A DNA stretch of 64,000 nucleotides, taken from Camarhynchus parvulus. Taxonomy: Eukaryota; Chordata; Aves; Passeriformes; Thraupidae. The stretch covers positions 48,637,493 to 48,701,492 of the forward strand of contig NC_044573.1 in the NCBI RefSeq assembly GCF_901933205.1. Reading direction: 5' to 3'. Position 1 is the first letter of the stretch. Each line of letters begins with the position of its first letter. The translations under genes were made by a program, and so were the position numbers. Positions 36,784-49,600 of this stretch are shown here, in pieces. Under the pieces are notes generated by a model. The model saw nothing but the letters and a program-made list of their open reading frames with translations, ran no database searches and was not told where the DNA came from.

Positions 36784-39700
36784 ATAGGATCTCTTATTAT
36801 ATTGCAATTTTTTGAGGTTATCTCAACAGAATACTCACTACATCAAAAGAAAAAAAAAATTTCTCAGAAGTCATTTCCTGCAAAAATTTAAATTCTGCTT
36901 GATGGACATTTGGTTTTAACTTCTAATAAAAAAAAATCTGACATTTTTGTAAAACAAATTCTGCTTTCCAACTTGCTACTGCTAACATTACTACCATTAT
37001 CTTAGGAATTGTATTCTGAACCAGGATTTTTTAAATAATACATTAATGAACCAAAAGGCAATCCTAGATCAGCACACACTTCTGTTTCTGATATGACTGG
37101 AAAGGGAAGTTTATGTTCAGGCCAAAATGAGACTTATTTAAGTATTTCCTATTGGACTTGCTCAAGCACATGTTACGGCATAGTTGGAAATCTGATATTT
37201 AACCAATAAGAAACCAGCTGATGTAGACTGCAAATATCAGCAAAGGAGATGCACTTCATTTTTCAATGCATTGGGACAGGAAGCTAGTGGTTTAACAGGG
37301 TAGTAGGCCAATTCATGCTTGACTCTTTTTTCCACACAGTCAGAAAATTTGGTAAAAGTTACATCACTTCCTTGCACACTAGCCCTGTTAAATTGTTTCT
37401 TGAGCCAATGTTCCAGCTGAAGTTGGAAATACTGAAGGATTCTTTTCCCTTTCTGAAAAGCCAGAGTTAGTGGTGCCTGAAATCAGTTTCATCTGGTATT
37501 ACTTGAACATTGGTATTACGCTTTAAGAAAAGCCAGCAACAACTATGTAATGGGTTTCATTGAAGTGCATAAGAAGTTCCTGATAAAAATAACATAAAAC
37601 ATTTTACTTATTTAGTGTATTTACAATATTCCATTAAAAACAAGTGAAAAGATAACCTAGGCAATTGCTTGGGCTTTTTTTAAAACTCTGATTGTGGGAC
37701 ATAGTAACAAACACTCTGTAACATCTCCACTATTCAAAGCGCTCAAGAGCTGTATGGACAGTGAATATAGAACAGGGAAGCAAAATTGTCCCTGGAAGTT
37801 CAGTGCTCCCTTGAGCATCAAAATTGTCTTTCCTTGGCTGATGGAAACCCACAGCAATCTCCCTCAGTCAGCTTCTCTGAGTGTGGTCAGAACTCCAGAT
37901 TCCAAGAAAAGGGTGACTGTTTGACAAGTCCATGCTTATACAGCGAAAATGACACCTTTCATTCTAAGGACTTGAGCTTGGTTTCTGAATTAAGCACCTT
38001 CAGGTTGCAACTGGCAGACACTGACTGTGGGAGCAGTCACTCTTATGTTTAGCTTTCATCCCAACCCAAGGTGGCTGAAAATGGTTTTGCTGTTTCTAGA
38101 GGATTTCTGTCAGCAGACAGCAAGCTAAAGAGTGTAACCCAAAAGTCTTAAAATTGTAACATTAAGTAGTCAGTGATGCCTTTTAGTTGATTTGGCACAC
38201 AATACAGCAAACCTCAGAAAAATAGATTGAAAATATTGCAAACCTCAGGAAAAAAGCACAAGCAAATGTAGTTCCTAGTACCACAGGTGATGAAAGGGAG
38301 ACAGAACTTTTGACTGGCAGTCCCACCTGAAAACTTATGTAATTGCACTGTTACTCATGGAAAGAGATATTTATGGATGTCAATACCATGTGCTAAGGTC
38401 TGGGGGGAAATCTGTATATAGTACAGTATTTGCATGACCATCTTTTCAAAATAACCTGAATACTTTCTTCTTTTACTAAGCATTTGTGGGTTTTAAATCT
38501 TACAATTGCTGCATATCTCAATTATTGGTATCATAAAAGCTGTGCAGAGCCTGTAAAAATGATGTGTGATTGCCTGGATTGGAAAAAAAAAGTAACAGAT
38601 ATCTTAGAAAACATTTATGGTTTTACACATTGTCAGGATATATTGGAAAGCACAGTACAGCTGGAACTACATTACTGAGAGCAACCTGACCAAAGACATG
38701 TGAGAGAAAGAGGTTTTCCAGAAAGCCTTCCCTCCATCTTCAGATCTAGTGGAGAGAGCTTTTCCTCCTAGGCTATCTTCTCAGAGATTTTTCCTTCCAC
38801 ACCTTCATCAGTATGAATATATTTCAAGAAGAATGTGTAGTGAAGAAAAGAACCAACATGTGTTTGCATGATTATCAGTGGGTTTTGAGTGCATGGTAAA
38901 AAAATGCCAAGACAGGGGTGACAGCATATTTCCAAAGCTGCTCATCCCAGTGGAACTACATTTACACAAATGCATTTGTAAGAAATGCAGAGCTTGATTA
39001 CAGTAAATATGGCCTGATTTTGCAGTCATGAGAAACTAGGTCAGAGGGAGCTTAGTTTATCACTAGGATATTTGTGCATCATTGTTAGGGCTTTCCCACG
39101 ACTTCCCAGCCACATCTCCTATCCATCCCAATGGCAAACTGCACCCACTGCTGTCATGCAAGATGCAAAGAGGGAAAGGAAGCCATAGGGCATCTGTGAG
39201 AGGGCAAATAATGTCAGCTTTGGGATATGCACATCATTGGAATGCTGATGTGCAGGGAGTATAAAGAAACACAAAGTGTGGATACAACCTGAGCAGAAGT
39301 GTAGGTACTCAAGTATCGTAGATATTTAATCTGAAATACTTAGTGGCCTAGCTATTCAACATGACCAAAGTACCAAGCTTATTTAGTCAGAGATAATAAT
39401 AAGTCTGCAACTAGAGTGGCATCGGACAAAATGCAATTCAGTTTATTATTTAACTCTTGCATTGCAAAGAGGAATAAATTTGGGAGAGGTCTGCATCTAT
39501 GCAATCCTAATGCACATTAGAGGTCTAAATGGGATTATACAAAGAGCTAAATTCACCACTAATTATTAAAGTCAGAAAGATAAAGACTGAAGAATAATGA
39601 GATGTAGATACTCTGCCATCAAATACCTTACAAGTTAACAAAGTTAAGAAACATGTATTAATTTTATTTAACATAGTGCTTCTTTTCCTAGTCAAATATT

Positions 39701-42700
39701 AATCTCTATTTTAAGAGTGAAAAGGAAAAACAAAGTTATCAGATCTTGTGATATCTGATTTACAAAAGAGGGAGCGAGTACCATTATTCATCTGTCTTTA
39801 TTCTTATATTTCCATTCCATTTATTCTTATGGTATTAAGCTTTCTTTGACAAAAAAATTAAACTAGATATCACTTAATGCAGATTTCTTAGCTGCTCACT
39901 TTTATAACTTCACAAGACAGAAAAAGACAAAATCATAGCTACAAGTCTTTTCTGAATATCCTAAGGGGCAAGGACACCAGAGGCCATGCAGCCACCTATG
40001 CCATCTCATTAAGGTAAGAGGTGACAGAAGAAACATTTCAAATGTGGCACATCTCTCATATTTCAACTGCTGCAGTAATTTTTAGATACATAGGTCCCAA
40101 CAGAGAAAATATCTATGCACATGCTCAGCTTTAAAGATGGCAGCAATCCCTTTGAATTCATTGAGACCATACAGTTACTTACTATTAGTTATGTATTTAA
40201 GGGATAGGTGTCTCTCACATGGTTAGTTCCTTTTTCTACTCAGCTTTTTTTTCATGTATTCCCTAAAGGGAATCCTGTGGGATGCAGAGGTTATTCTTTT
40301 CATAGGGTTGTTTCATAAAGATGATTACTAGCATGTCCACTGCCCCAAATAACAGGTTATTATTTCCCACCCACCTAATTTATACCAACATTTTCAAGCT
40401 GATGCAGTGTTCTTAATCTCCCACTCCATTAGCCTAGTCCATCATTAAGCATCTGTTCCAGTGATCACTCTGTAAACTCAGGCAATGGGTTTTCTTAAAA
40501 TCCCTTAACTTTGCCTTGGATCAGGTAAATTTTGTTTGTGTGTAAGAATTAAGGGAAGAAATAAACTAACAGAGTCAATCAGATACATTTTGCAACACAA
40601 GTAAATATCCTGCTGGCAATTCCCTTTCAGTTTATCATTATTATTTTCTTATTATGGTTTATTAAGATGAGATGAGTCTATTCTCTGTTATTTTCTATTT
40701 CCTTTAAAGCCATATAGAATTTTGGTGTTTACTGTGGGAAATTTGAATCATCAGATTCAGTATGCTGAACTTTTAATTTTCCCGAGCAAGCAAAGGAAAT
40801 ATTACACCACCTCGCTGTTTCCAATTAGTTATGGACTCCTGTTTATTCCTGTACTGGAAGCATTTTTGCTTAGTTAGTAGTACAAATTGTTAATCCTAAA
40901 AATTTATTTTCTCATTTGCACTAAAAAGGAAAAAGGCATTTTCTCCTTGCCCTACAGAACTCAAGAAATCCTTATTCTTCCATTTCCAGAACCTTTTTCC
41001 AAGGAATCTGATTAACTGATGAAAACAACCAACAGTTTATGAACCCACAGAACACTACTGCCTGTCTTCTACATTTCCCAGTAGGTGAGGCTCTCAAGGT
41101 GTGATGCTGTGCAAAGCTCAGGCAATATGAGCTAATTAATTAATTAATTGTACCATTCTCTTAGCAATTCAGCTCACTGCTCTTGACAGTGAGTTGGTAC
41201 CAGGCAAAAATAATCTATTGCACACCTTAAGTATGCACCAAAGAAAAGTTAGTGAATTGTTGAGAATTTGTAGTAAAAATACTAAAATAATTTCATGGTT
41301 GGGAAAAATGTTTTGAGATAAAATTTAGAGAATTTGATATGTCCACTTTAGAGCAAAGACACAGAAACTGTCCTCAAATAAATATAAATTTTTTTCATAT
41401 TTAATTAAATAATTGCAATGATAGCAATAAATAAGAGTTATTGTTCTTACTAGAAAGAATGGCATTAAAAATAATAGACATCTGGAATGAGACAAATGTG
41501 GGGCAAAGAATAAGAAAATTATAATATGATTTTTAAAGTGATGAAAGAAACCTTCCAGGAGGTTATTAGAAAAAATTCCGCACAACTGCTCCTGCTTATG
41601 TTTCTTCTGTCATATTCTCCAACTTTCTTAGGCACTCTGTTCCCTTGTCCCTTTTAAAAGTTACTCACTTGCATTCTTGTTTTCTCTGTTGCTCTGATTG
41701 TGCTGCCCTAAAAATGAGCAGGTTTTTTTTTTTACTTTCTGTGTAGGGACTGTGGCCCAGCGCTTGCAATCTCCTCTTCTACATTAAATTCACCCTGAAA
41801 CCTCCTAAAACTTGATTCTGGTGATGGTGTCATCTCCTGGCTCTGACCCTAGGCAATGGCCTCACCTATGGTCTCTCTGCATGACTCCATGATTCCTGAG
41901 ACAAAGGCATACTTTTCATAAGCAACTACTGATTTAAGATGATTGCACTAGTAAGTGCTGTCTAAAGACATGTTTTACACTTTCTAAAAATCAGTATTTG
42001 ATAGTCTTTGAAACTGGTCTCTACATTTGGACTAATGTTTCTGAATCGCTTAAAAATTGAGAGCATTTTTCAAAAAATTTTAAATAATATACTGCAGAAG
42101 CAGACTATATAAAATCTTTTTAGGTATCTGTTTGGAAATGCAAGTTCTGACACAATGCAGTGGTGTGGGTTAGCTGAAAGAATAGGCAAAGTTTCCAAAA
42201 GTAATGACTTTGCCACGCCAATAATTTATGAGCCATTTTTTAAAACATCAGCTATCAGATGGAAGGGGGAGGAATAATAGAATATAACTTCTGCTTTACA
42301 ATGGCCTGTTAATACAGAAAGGCAGAGGCGCCTGTGCTCCAAGGAAGCTGTCAGCAGAGCTGCAGGCTGGAGGTCCCAGTATCACTCACAGTACTGGCAA
42401 GGAGGAGACTGCTGCTTGGGAATGAAGCTTGAGGAGGGAAGCAAAAGGAAAAGGCCATGGGGAGCTAGAAGAGGAGAATCAAGGATCTTTCTTCACCATT
42501 CTTTTTTTACAGCTTTTGTGTGTCTGGACTGATTTGTTGTGGGAGAGCTGCTGGAGACAGTATATTTGGCACAAGACAGGGTAGCTCAAAGCCAAAAGGA
42601 TGGTGCTATTGCCAGTTTAAACTATGGCTTTTCTTTTTTACTTTTTTTTTCTTCCCCCCTCCCTCCTTTTTCTTTGAAGGAGGGAAAAGAAAAAAGGGGA

Positions 42701-44167
42701 AGAAAGGGATTTGCAATGAAAACCAGAGCAGTGGGTTAACAAGAACCCTGCAGGCTTCAGTAGACTGGAAAGATACACGAGGCACTTCCTCTACCATCTG
42801 GCATGCAATTCTGCTGCTGCTGCTCTTAGTACATAACTTTGGAGTGAATAAGCAAACAAGGAACACTTTTTTTAAGAGACACCAACTATGAAACACCGGC
42901 TATTAATCTGTCAGCTTACTGTCTTCACTTTTCTCCCACTACAGTATTCCTTTCCTCAAGTCTTTTCCAATTCTCATGTCTACCTGCAGAAATATGCACT
43001 GCCTTGTCATGGTTTCAGATGACTCCATTTGCCTTTTTTTGGCATTGCTTCTCAGAATGAATGAGGGACAGAGCTAATGCATTTATATTTCTCTTGTAAT
43101 CACTTAAGCTTCTTTAACTCGGAGTCAGAGAGAAATGCACTTGATAGAAATAAAGCAATCCATCTCTGCTGAACTACTTCTTTCAAATATGGCTAAAGTG
43201 TGAATGCAAAAGAGAACTCTTAGGTGAGCCAAGCTTGCTGAAGGACTGTTTAAAATGCAATTACAAATGGCTGGGTACATTGCTGTGTAGGAGTATGCAT
43301 GATGTTGAGGTCACATCTTCAAGCTGGGTAAATCATCACAGCACAGCTGAAGTCAGAGAAACAGACAACTTGCAAAATCTGAGCATTTTGTCAATTAGAA
43401 ATCTCTGAGAGTGATGCTACAGATGATTTTTGGTGCTAGAACTCCTCATATTCCAATACAGATCTCCCAGGCTTTCCTCTGAGCTGTATGCGGCTGCATT
43501 CTTATAATGAAAAAGACCCAAAAAAAAGTCAGTTACAGAAAAATCTTGGATGTATTCAAGATAGTAATCACTGAATTGGAGTGCAACTGTGAAGCATAAG
43601 TTTATTAAGAATAAGATTAATTAATTTACAGACATACCCATAAATACCAAGGAACGATTTGAATATTTTTTTTCATTCACAACTACTGATCCTTAAACTG
43701 GCCAGAAATCAGAAGGAAAAACAAAACCAAAAGCTCCAGGCTATCTAAAGCAGTTGTTTTCATTTGACAGTAATTTTACGAGAGAAAAAGTACATACATT
43801 TAGTTAGGCTTATTACACAGCTTCTTGAAATACTGATACTACAACAACAGATGAATTTCAGGGTTTTTTTTTACTCCTTTGCACCTGTAGAACTGTAAGT
43901 GAAAACAAATACAGCAATTAATCCTGATCCTATGCTTAAGACAGGTACCTACCCAAGTGACCCAACTACAAATGATACAAAACCTTTCATAGTTTTAAGG
44001 ATACAAAAAGGTAGTGTAGATTCTGAAATATCAGTAGATTTTTATTGTTGCTCTCAAGAGGGCTGGTGGCTAAGTTCTGTTGACCACCTAAATATTCAGA
44101 TATTCATCTAAAAATTAGTCTGGACATCTGTGAATACATTGCCTTCCACAGTGTCTGGTATCTTTTA
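36784..44167. other. Non-coding; no gene recognised
   Basis: AT-rich spacer. The 42300-42600 part is GC-richer and is followed by the polypyrimidine/polypurine hairpin at 42651-42702. Open frames, such as 42520-42891 on the + strand, run through that low-complexity sequence and are not credible genes. Confidence 0.6.
42651..42702. repeat. Polypyrimidine/polypurine hairpin
   Basis: A pyrimidine run (42629-42675, nearly all C and T) turns at CTTTG into a purine run. The inner stem pairs 42660-42668 (TCCCTCCTT) with 42677-42685, and an outer stem pairs 42651-42657 (CTTCCCC) with 42696-42702. It is both a snap-back hairpin and a strand-asymmetric tract. No gene product is implied. Confidence 0.75.
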
Positions 44168-44290
44168 TCATAGAATCATTACGGTTGGGAAAGATATCCA
44201 TTGACCATTGAGGGCAACCTTTGGCAGTACATCACCCTGCAGCTAAACCACAGCACTAAGTGCTGCCTTCATTTATTTCTTGGTCACTTT
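44168..44290 (-). mobile_element. CR1 LINE 3'-end fragment
   Basis: The + strand begins TCATAGAATCATTACGGTTGGGAAAGA and continues GGCAACCTTTGGCAGTACATCACC and CTAAACCACAGCACTAAGTGC. This is the reversed CR1 tail plus a little of the 3' UTR (the family's segment with ...AGCACTAAGTGCC...). It is about 120 bp, diverged and non-coding, and lies about 1.2 kb upstream of the CpG island. Confidence 0.85.
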
Positions 44291-45339
44291 TTGCATTCAG
44301 TGAAGCTGGAAATGGCACAAGGATAGCCTTTCTTTCAGAGTGCGCTGGCACTTCTGCTCTTTGCCTCAGTGGGAACCACAAAGCACAGAGGTAAAGAAAG
44401 AGGAAAAACAATAGCTGAAAAAAAGTTACTGCAGCTCCTTGTTGTACAAAACTAAAATTAAATAGTTGGGTGTAAGGTTTAAACTACTAAGTAGGCAAAG
44501 AGTCTTCAAAGTCTTCCGGACTTCAGTTGCATAGTTTATCCCTCTTTGATAGGAACAGTGCTTTAAAGAGTAATTGCATGAGACACACCAATATAAAACA
44601 CCTAAAATATCACAATAAGCCATATGAAAACAAAACAAATAAAATTTGCCTTTCTAGAAAATTATAATCACAGATTGTATGAATGTTGTCAGTTCTTGTG
44701 CTACTGTACTGCACATCATCTATTTCTTTGTTCTTAACTCCTTTGTTCAATGAGTCAGGATATCCTGATACAAAAGACTGAAAAATATCAGCACAACAAC
44801 AACAATACTACACTACTTTGGAATTGCTTCATAATTTTCAAGGCAAAGCTACCAAGTGTAGAGGGCCAATACAATGGCACTACAGTCTGCAATGAAAACT
44901 TTAGCAAACCATTACAGTTGTCAGTTTGAGGTTGGAACATCAATATAGGCAAGGCAGAGATCCTGTAACAGGGGAAACAGCATGATGTTAGTATGAGGAG
45001 GAGAGGCGTGCACTCTGTTTTCTACATGTAAGGGTGTTAAGTTTCAGTCCATTCTCTCGGCTTCTCTTCCTGTGGGAAGGAAGATCCTACTTGTTTGACG
45101 GTTTATTTTTCCATCTGGGGAGAAGGCAGAACATTGAATGCAACCCAGAGAAGACAAACGCATTAACTATGCATGCGAGGAAATGTTATAATGCCCAGTA
45201 AAATCCGACTAAATAAGTCTTCTGCAGTTTTACTGAAAACGAAGTGCTGGTGCAAAAGCTCAACCTCCACCCCTCCGCTGTACGCTCCGCAAACTAAGGG
45301 ACAGACCAGTACCACGAGCAGGCTAAAAGGGCTATCTTG
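44291..45339. other. Proximal upstream flank of the CpG island
   Basis: Ordinary AT-rich sequence that rises in GC towards 45,300. No exon or repeat is recognised. Regulatory elements of the downstream promoter could lie here, but no specific site stands out. Confidence 0.5.
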
Positions 45340-46320
45340 TATAAAGGCAACATAAATGTTGTGAAAATCGCATGGCCCGTCCGGGATCCCCGAGAAGGGC
45401 CGGGTGCTACTACAGGGTCTGGCCAAAGGCAGCCCACAAGTCCGGGGAAGCCCTCGCTGACAGCTGCGCAGCCCCAGCACGCCACCTCTGCTGCTGCATG
45501 AGCCAGAGCACTCCCCCGGGCGGCTTTGCCTTGTTTTTAAAGATTAGCGATGAATAATTGCCTCCTCGCCGTAGTCTGGGAGCGACCGCTGCCACCAGGC
45601 ACTGTCCTAAAGTGAACTCGTTCAGGTGGAGCTTTACAGCCGCAGGGATTGCGGCCGCGGGGCAGACCCGAACACGCTCCCCCAAACCCGTCCTTTCAGC
45701 AACTCCTTCCTCTGCGACCCCTCAAGTGCCGGCCCCTCCGCTGCCTCTCTGGGTGCCCGCTCGGGCTGGCGCCCGGGAGCGGGGCAGGCGGGGGCAGCGC
45801 AGCGCACTCGTGCTCCGCTCCCGGCCCTCGCCGCGTCCCGTGAATCACCGCCCATCCTCCCGCCGAAGGGCAGCCGAGGTGACGGCGGGGTTTGATTAAA
45901 AGGCCAAAACCCCCACCGGCTCCGCAGCCAGCGGGGCGAGGAGGAAGGCGGGGCGGCGGGGGCTCCCCCATGGCATCACGGCAGGGATAAAGTCAAAGTG
46001 TTTCCGCCGCGGCGCTTAGCGGGGTGAGAGCTGCGGCTCTGCCGGCGCGGCCCCGCTGCCCCGAGTGCCGCCCGCAGCAGCGGCCCGAGCCCCCCGCCCC
46101 CGGGTCCCGGCGCCGCGCCGCGCCGGCATGAGCGGCGGCCCCGCGCCTGCCCGGCAGCCGCTTCGCCCCGAGCTGCAGGCGCCTGGCGGCGGGCTGAGGG
46201 CGCGCGGCGGCGGGAGCCGAGAGCGTCCGCCGGAGCCCGGCGCTCCTTCCTTCCGCGGGGCCGGGCGCGCCCCTGGCGAGGGGCGGCGGTGGGCACCCGG
46301 GCGCCCTCGCCCCGCTCTGG

Positions 46321-46524
46321 ATGCCCATCGCGGCTGCTCGGGCCGGGGGGTGGCTGCCGCTCCCCGGCGGGGGGCCCGGGCCAGGATGCCGGTGCTGGAG
46401 CGCTTCTTCCCCGCGGCAGAGCCGGGCAGGCGGAGGAGGACGGGGGACGAGCCGATGCCCTTTCCCATGGGCAGCCTGCCCGGTTATCAGCAGGGGACCC
46501 TGGCCTGGGACTTGCCCGAGATGA
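46321..46524 (+). other. Overlapping upstream ORF (67 codons)
   Basis: An ATG 65 bases upstream of the proposed start opens a different frame that runs past that start and stops at 46524. Its context is weak (T at -3). If the transcript includes it, ribosomes that initiate here would bypass the main ATG, so it could dampen translation. The peptide is Gly/Ala/Pro-rich with no motif and is not proposed as a protein gene. Confidence 0.35.
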
Positions 46525-46623
46525 TCAAGATGGTAAAGCTCGTTTGGAAATCCAAGGGGGAGCTCCGCGGGGCGAAGCACAGAGGCGTTTTGGAGAGCGA
46601 GGATGCCCTGGGCGGTTCGGCAG
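46386..46623 (+). CDS. PDE7B: First coding exon, tentative cAMP phosphodiesterase 7B alternative N-terminus
   Basis: The ATG has A at -3 and opens 79 codons plus one base before a consensus donor (CAG, then GTAGGT at 46624), so the intron is phase 1. The peptide begins MPVLERFFPAAEPGRRRRTG, has a PMPFPMGSLPGYQQG segment (residues 23-37), then MIKMVKLVWKSK (46-57) and ends RGVLESEDALGGSA. From memory this resembles the long alternative N-terminus predicted for PDE7B, an enzyme that hydrolyses cAMP in the cytosol; no catalytic residue is encoded here, and I could not run a search. The setting fits PDE7B, a long gene with distant promoters. The frame stays open upstream to an ATG at 46128, which would add 86 Arg/Pro/Gly-rich residues; I prefer 46386 because the sequence after it looks protein-like. 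The exon is better supported than the gene name. Confidence 0.5.
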
Positions 46624-49600
46624 GTAGGTTTTCCCCGCGTTGCTGCTCGGGGAAGCCGCGGGGCAAACGCGGCTGGGGGTGGCGGGGAGCCTCGGCCGGA
46701 GCCGGACCGTCCCGTCGTGGGGCAGAGCCGCCGGGGCCGCGGAGCTGCCGGACGGAGCGCGGCCGGGCTGAGGAACAGCCCGTGCTTGGGGCAGCTCTGT
46801 GCCGCCGCCGGGACTCGCGCACCGGAGTTTGTGCCGCGCTGGAGCCACGTCAGTTTGCCGATGGCGCTCCCCCGGTCCGGTCTGTTGCGTGGCTTTCATA
46901 CGCGGGGTGATAAAAGCTCGGCTGAAAACCTGAGCGAGTAGCTCCGCTGCTCTAAGGCTGACCTCCGCCGCGGCGGCCGGGCTCAGTGCGGGCGCGGAGA
47001 GCTCTCCCGGCCCGCGGTCGGAGCTCCGCAGCCGCGGCCCCGCGGTCAAGATGACGGAGAAGGGACGCCCCGGGGCCGCCGGGCAGCCCGGCCGCTGCAG
47101 GAGCTTTCCCGGCTGTGTTGGCCGCGCACTCCCGAGCGCATGGCCTCTCCTCTCCCACCGCCGAACCTCTCCCCGATCTTTGCGCGCGCTGGGCTCCCTT
47201 CACAGGACCGGCCCGCGCTTCCCTGGTGCAAAGCTGAGCGACTCCCTTACGGCTTGGATTTTCATAGCCACCGCTATTAAAAACTTGAGAAACGCTGCCC
47301 TATACCACTACTTTCTCTTTAAACGTGGTATATTACTGGGTAAAGAGTACGTGCCTTTTCCTTAACTGTATAAATCTCGTCTGTCAGTTTTTTTCCGATC
47401 TCACTAACATATGGCATGTCATCACGTGCTTTACTGAGGTCCAGGTTAGACCTGCAGCATTTTCATTAGGTAGAGATGAGTTGACAGGTTAGTAGGGTGC
47501 TTCTGATTAGTTGATTCTGCATCTTAACCTGTGCTCCGCACTGCTTATGGTTCGAAACCTCTTGCCTTCTGTTAAAGTCAGGGTCATAGGCCTATGGTAG
47601 TCTCAGTACCAGTTGATAATTTTTTATCCTCCTGTAATTGCACTGCTGTGATTTAATAGACTTTATGAAACTGTGTCACTTGTTTCTTCAGAACTCTGGA
47701 TTATCTCATCTCTGCGGCTTGGTCACTAAATTCTTCTGATGCATTCAGTTCTTCAACCATTGTGCCTTCACCTTCCTTTGGTGTACCTGTTATTGAGACA
47801 TATAATTGACAGTACTTTGTACCAGAATAATTTAATTTCTTAGGCAGAATCACCTCTTTGTAGATATTTTGAAGCGCTTGTTTTGTGCATGTACGTATAT
47901 ATTCTCCATAATTGTATACATAAACTTGAATATTAAATAGTTATCAGTCTATCACTTTTGAGTGCCTGCTAAGGTTGGCAGGTTGGTCATTGTATGTCTG
48001 TTATTTAAAATGTGTGTAGTTTAATGAAAGAATGCTTGGTCCACTTCCATTTTGAGAAAGGGGAGATAGGTTTTGGGCTCTGAGGAAGATGTACAATCTG
48101 TCACCCTACTTTTGGGGAATCACTCCAGTTTAAAAGAATAAGTAAGAGTGAGTGGATAATGAAAGAGGAGGTCATATTGCTCTTTAAGACTTGGAGCAAA
48201 TCAGCTGGGAATGTACTGTAGCCGGCTAGGGAGATTGAGGCTTGTGTGGTGAATGCTGAGTGTTCAGATGGACCCTAATTAAGCAACTCAAGAAATGCCG
48301 CATTGCTTACACTGTATGTATGAGTAATGGTGGTTTTTCAGTGTGCTTGTGTTGTATCTGGTGAAATTACTTTCATTAGGTAACAAATGAGATTCACCTT
48401 CAGATTCCTGGAGGCAACTAAAAATGAGCGTGAATGTACAGAGACAGATTAGTCCACTAGCAGGATGTGAGTAACTTGCATTTACTCAAATGGCCATTAC
48501 TTGTATCCTGTGGAGGGGACAGTCCTCTTCATGGTGCCAGATCTATTTCATAAGCTCAGCTGACTTGCAGCAGTACAAATCCAGGCAGAAGATGACTCTT
48601 AACTCTCAACACTTCAAATACGAATCATCAGACGGTTTGAGGGAACCAGACCTGGGTTGCTGGTTTTTCCTCCTCAGCAACAGTCATCCTAGTAGTTTTC
48701 CCTCTTGTGGTTTCATTTTAGTCACTTTAAGTACATTGGAGTATGTGGGAAAACCAGTAAATGCTGAAATCTAGTATACTTAAATAAGTGCAGAGTCAAA
48801 GAATGCAGAAATGGGAGGAAGAGATAATCATTTGGAAGGCTCAGTAGTTTGAGGTACTCAGCTTCATGTTTGTGTGATGTTTTTCACATGTTTGATTCCT
48901 GGAAAAAAAAACAGAACAAAACTTCATAACTCATATCTTATAAAAAAGCCAGTACTTAGTCAGGAATCAGATTTTCTTCAGGTGGAGTTAAAGCAAATAA
49001 CTTCTGCTTGAGGTACTGCTAGCTAGGCAAATAAAGGTTGATTGTTCAGTAGTAGAATTCACAGCACTTTCCACATCAAGGGCTTTTTCATTTGAATTTG
49101 TAAGTATTCATGTGATAACTCATGTTCTGTTATCACATCCTTATGAAACTACTTTGCTTACAGTAGAAGAGGAAATAGATATGAATTCTGGAAGGAAACA
49201 GTCAGGATTTCTGGCTTGCTTGATCATGTTAATACAGATTTAGCTAAGCAAATTTCTTTGCCTTGTCCGAGTGATTGGACTGGGCTTTGGACTGGATGGC
49301 TAGAAAAGTCACAACCCTCTTTACCACAGATAGTGTGAAGGAGGGAGAGCTATATCTGCACATGATGTCAGTTTTGTGGATGGCAATGTCTTGGGGACCC
49401 ATTTAGCTGTAATTTATACCATATTCCCCATTCCTGAGGTAGGAGTAGAGAGCAAAACGATCTATGTGTCTTGGGCTCTCATATGTAAGAGCTATATCTG
49501 GGTCTTTCACCTTGTCCAGTACTGAGAATAAGCTACTTAATCTCCCTGCAAAAAAAAGCGTTTGCAATACATCATGCAGCATGTAGTTGGCATGAATGAA

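Larger units (their letters stand above)
45340..47240 (+). promoter_or_regulatory. CpG-island promoter
   Basis: CpG dinucleotides, rare elsewhere in the window, are dense from about 45,340 to 47,240, and the sequence becomes strongly GC-rich. GC-box-type sequences occur, for example GGCGGGGCGGCGGG around 45,947-45,960. No clear TATA box is seen, which fits a CpG-island promoter with dispersed start sites. CRE half-sites (TGACG or its reverse) are at 45880-45884, 46847-46852 and 47052-47056. The island covers the first coding exon and the start of its intron. Several long minus-strand frames here (for example 45993-46580) are GC-driven shadows. Transcription-start positions cannot be set from sequence. 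Confidence 0.9.

Noticed and set aside
45993..47049. Long minus-strand frames in the CpG island (for example 45993-46580 and 46525-47049)
   Set aside because: GC-rich DNA has few stop codons; the translations are Arg/Ala/Pro/Gly-rich and overlap the better-supported plus-strand exon.
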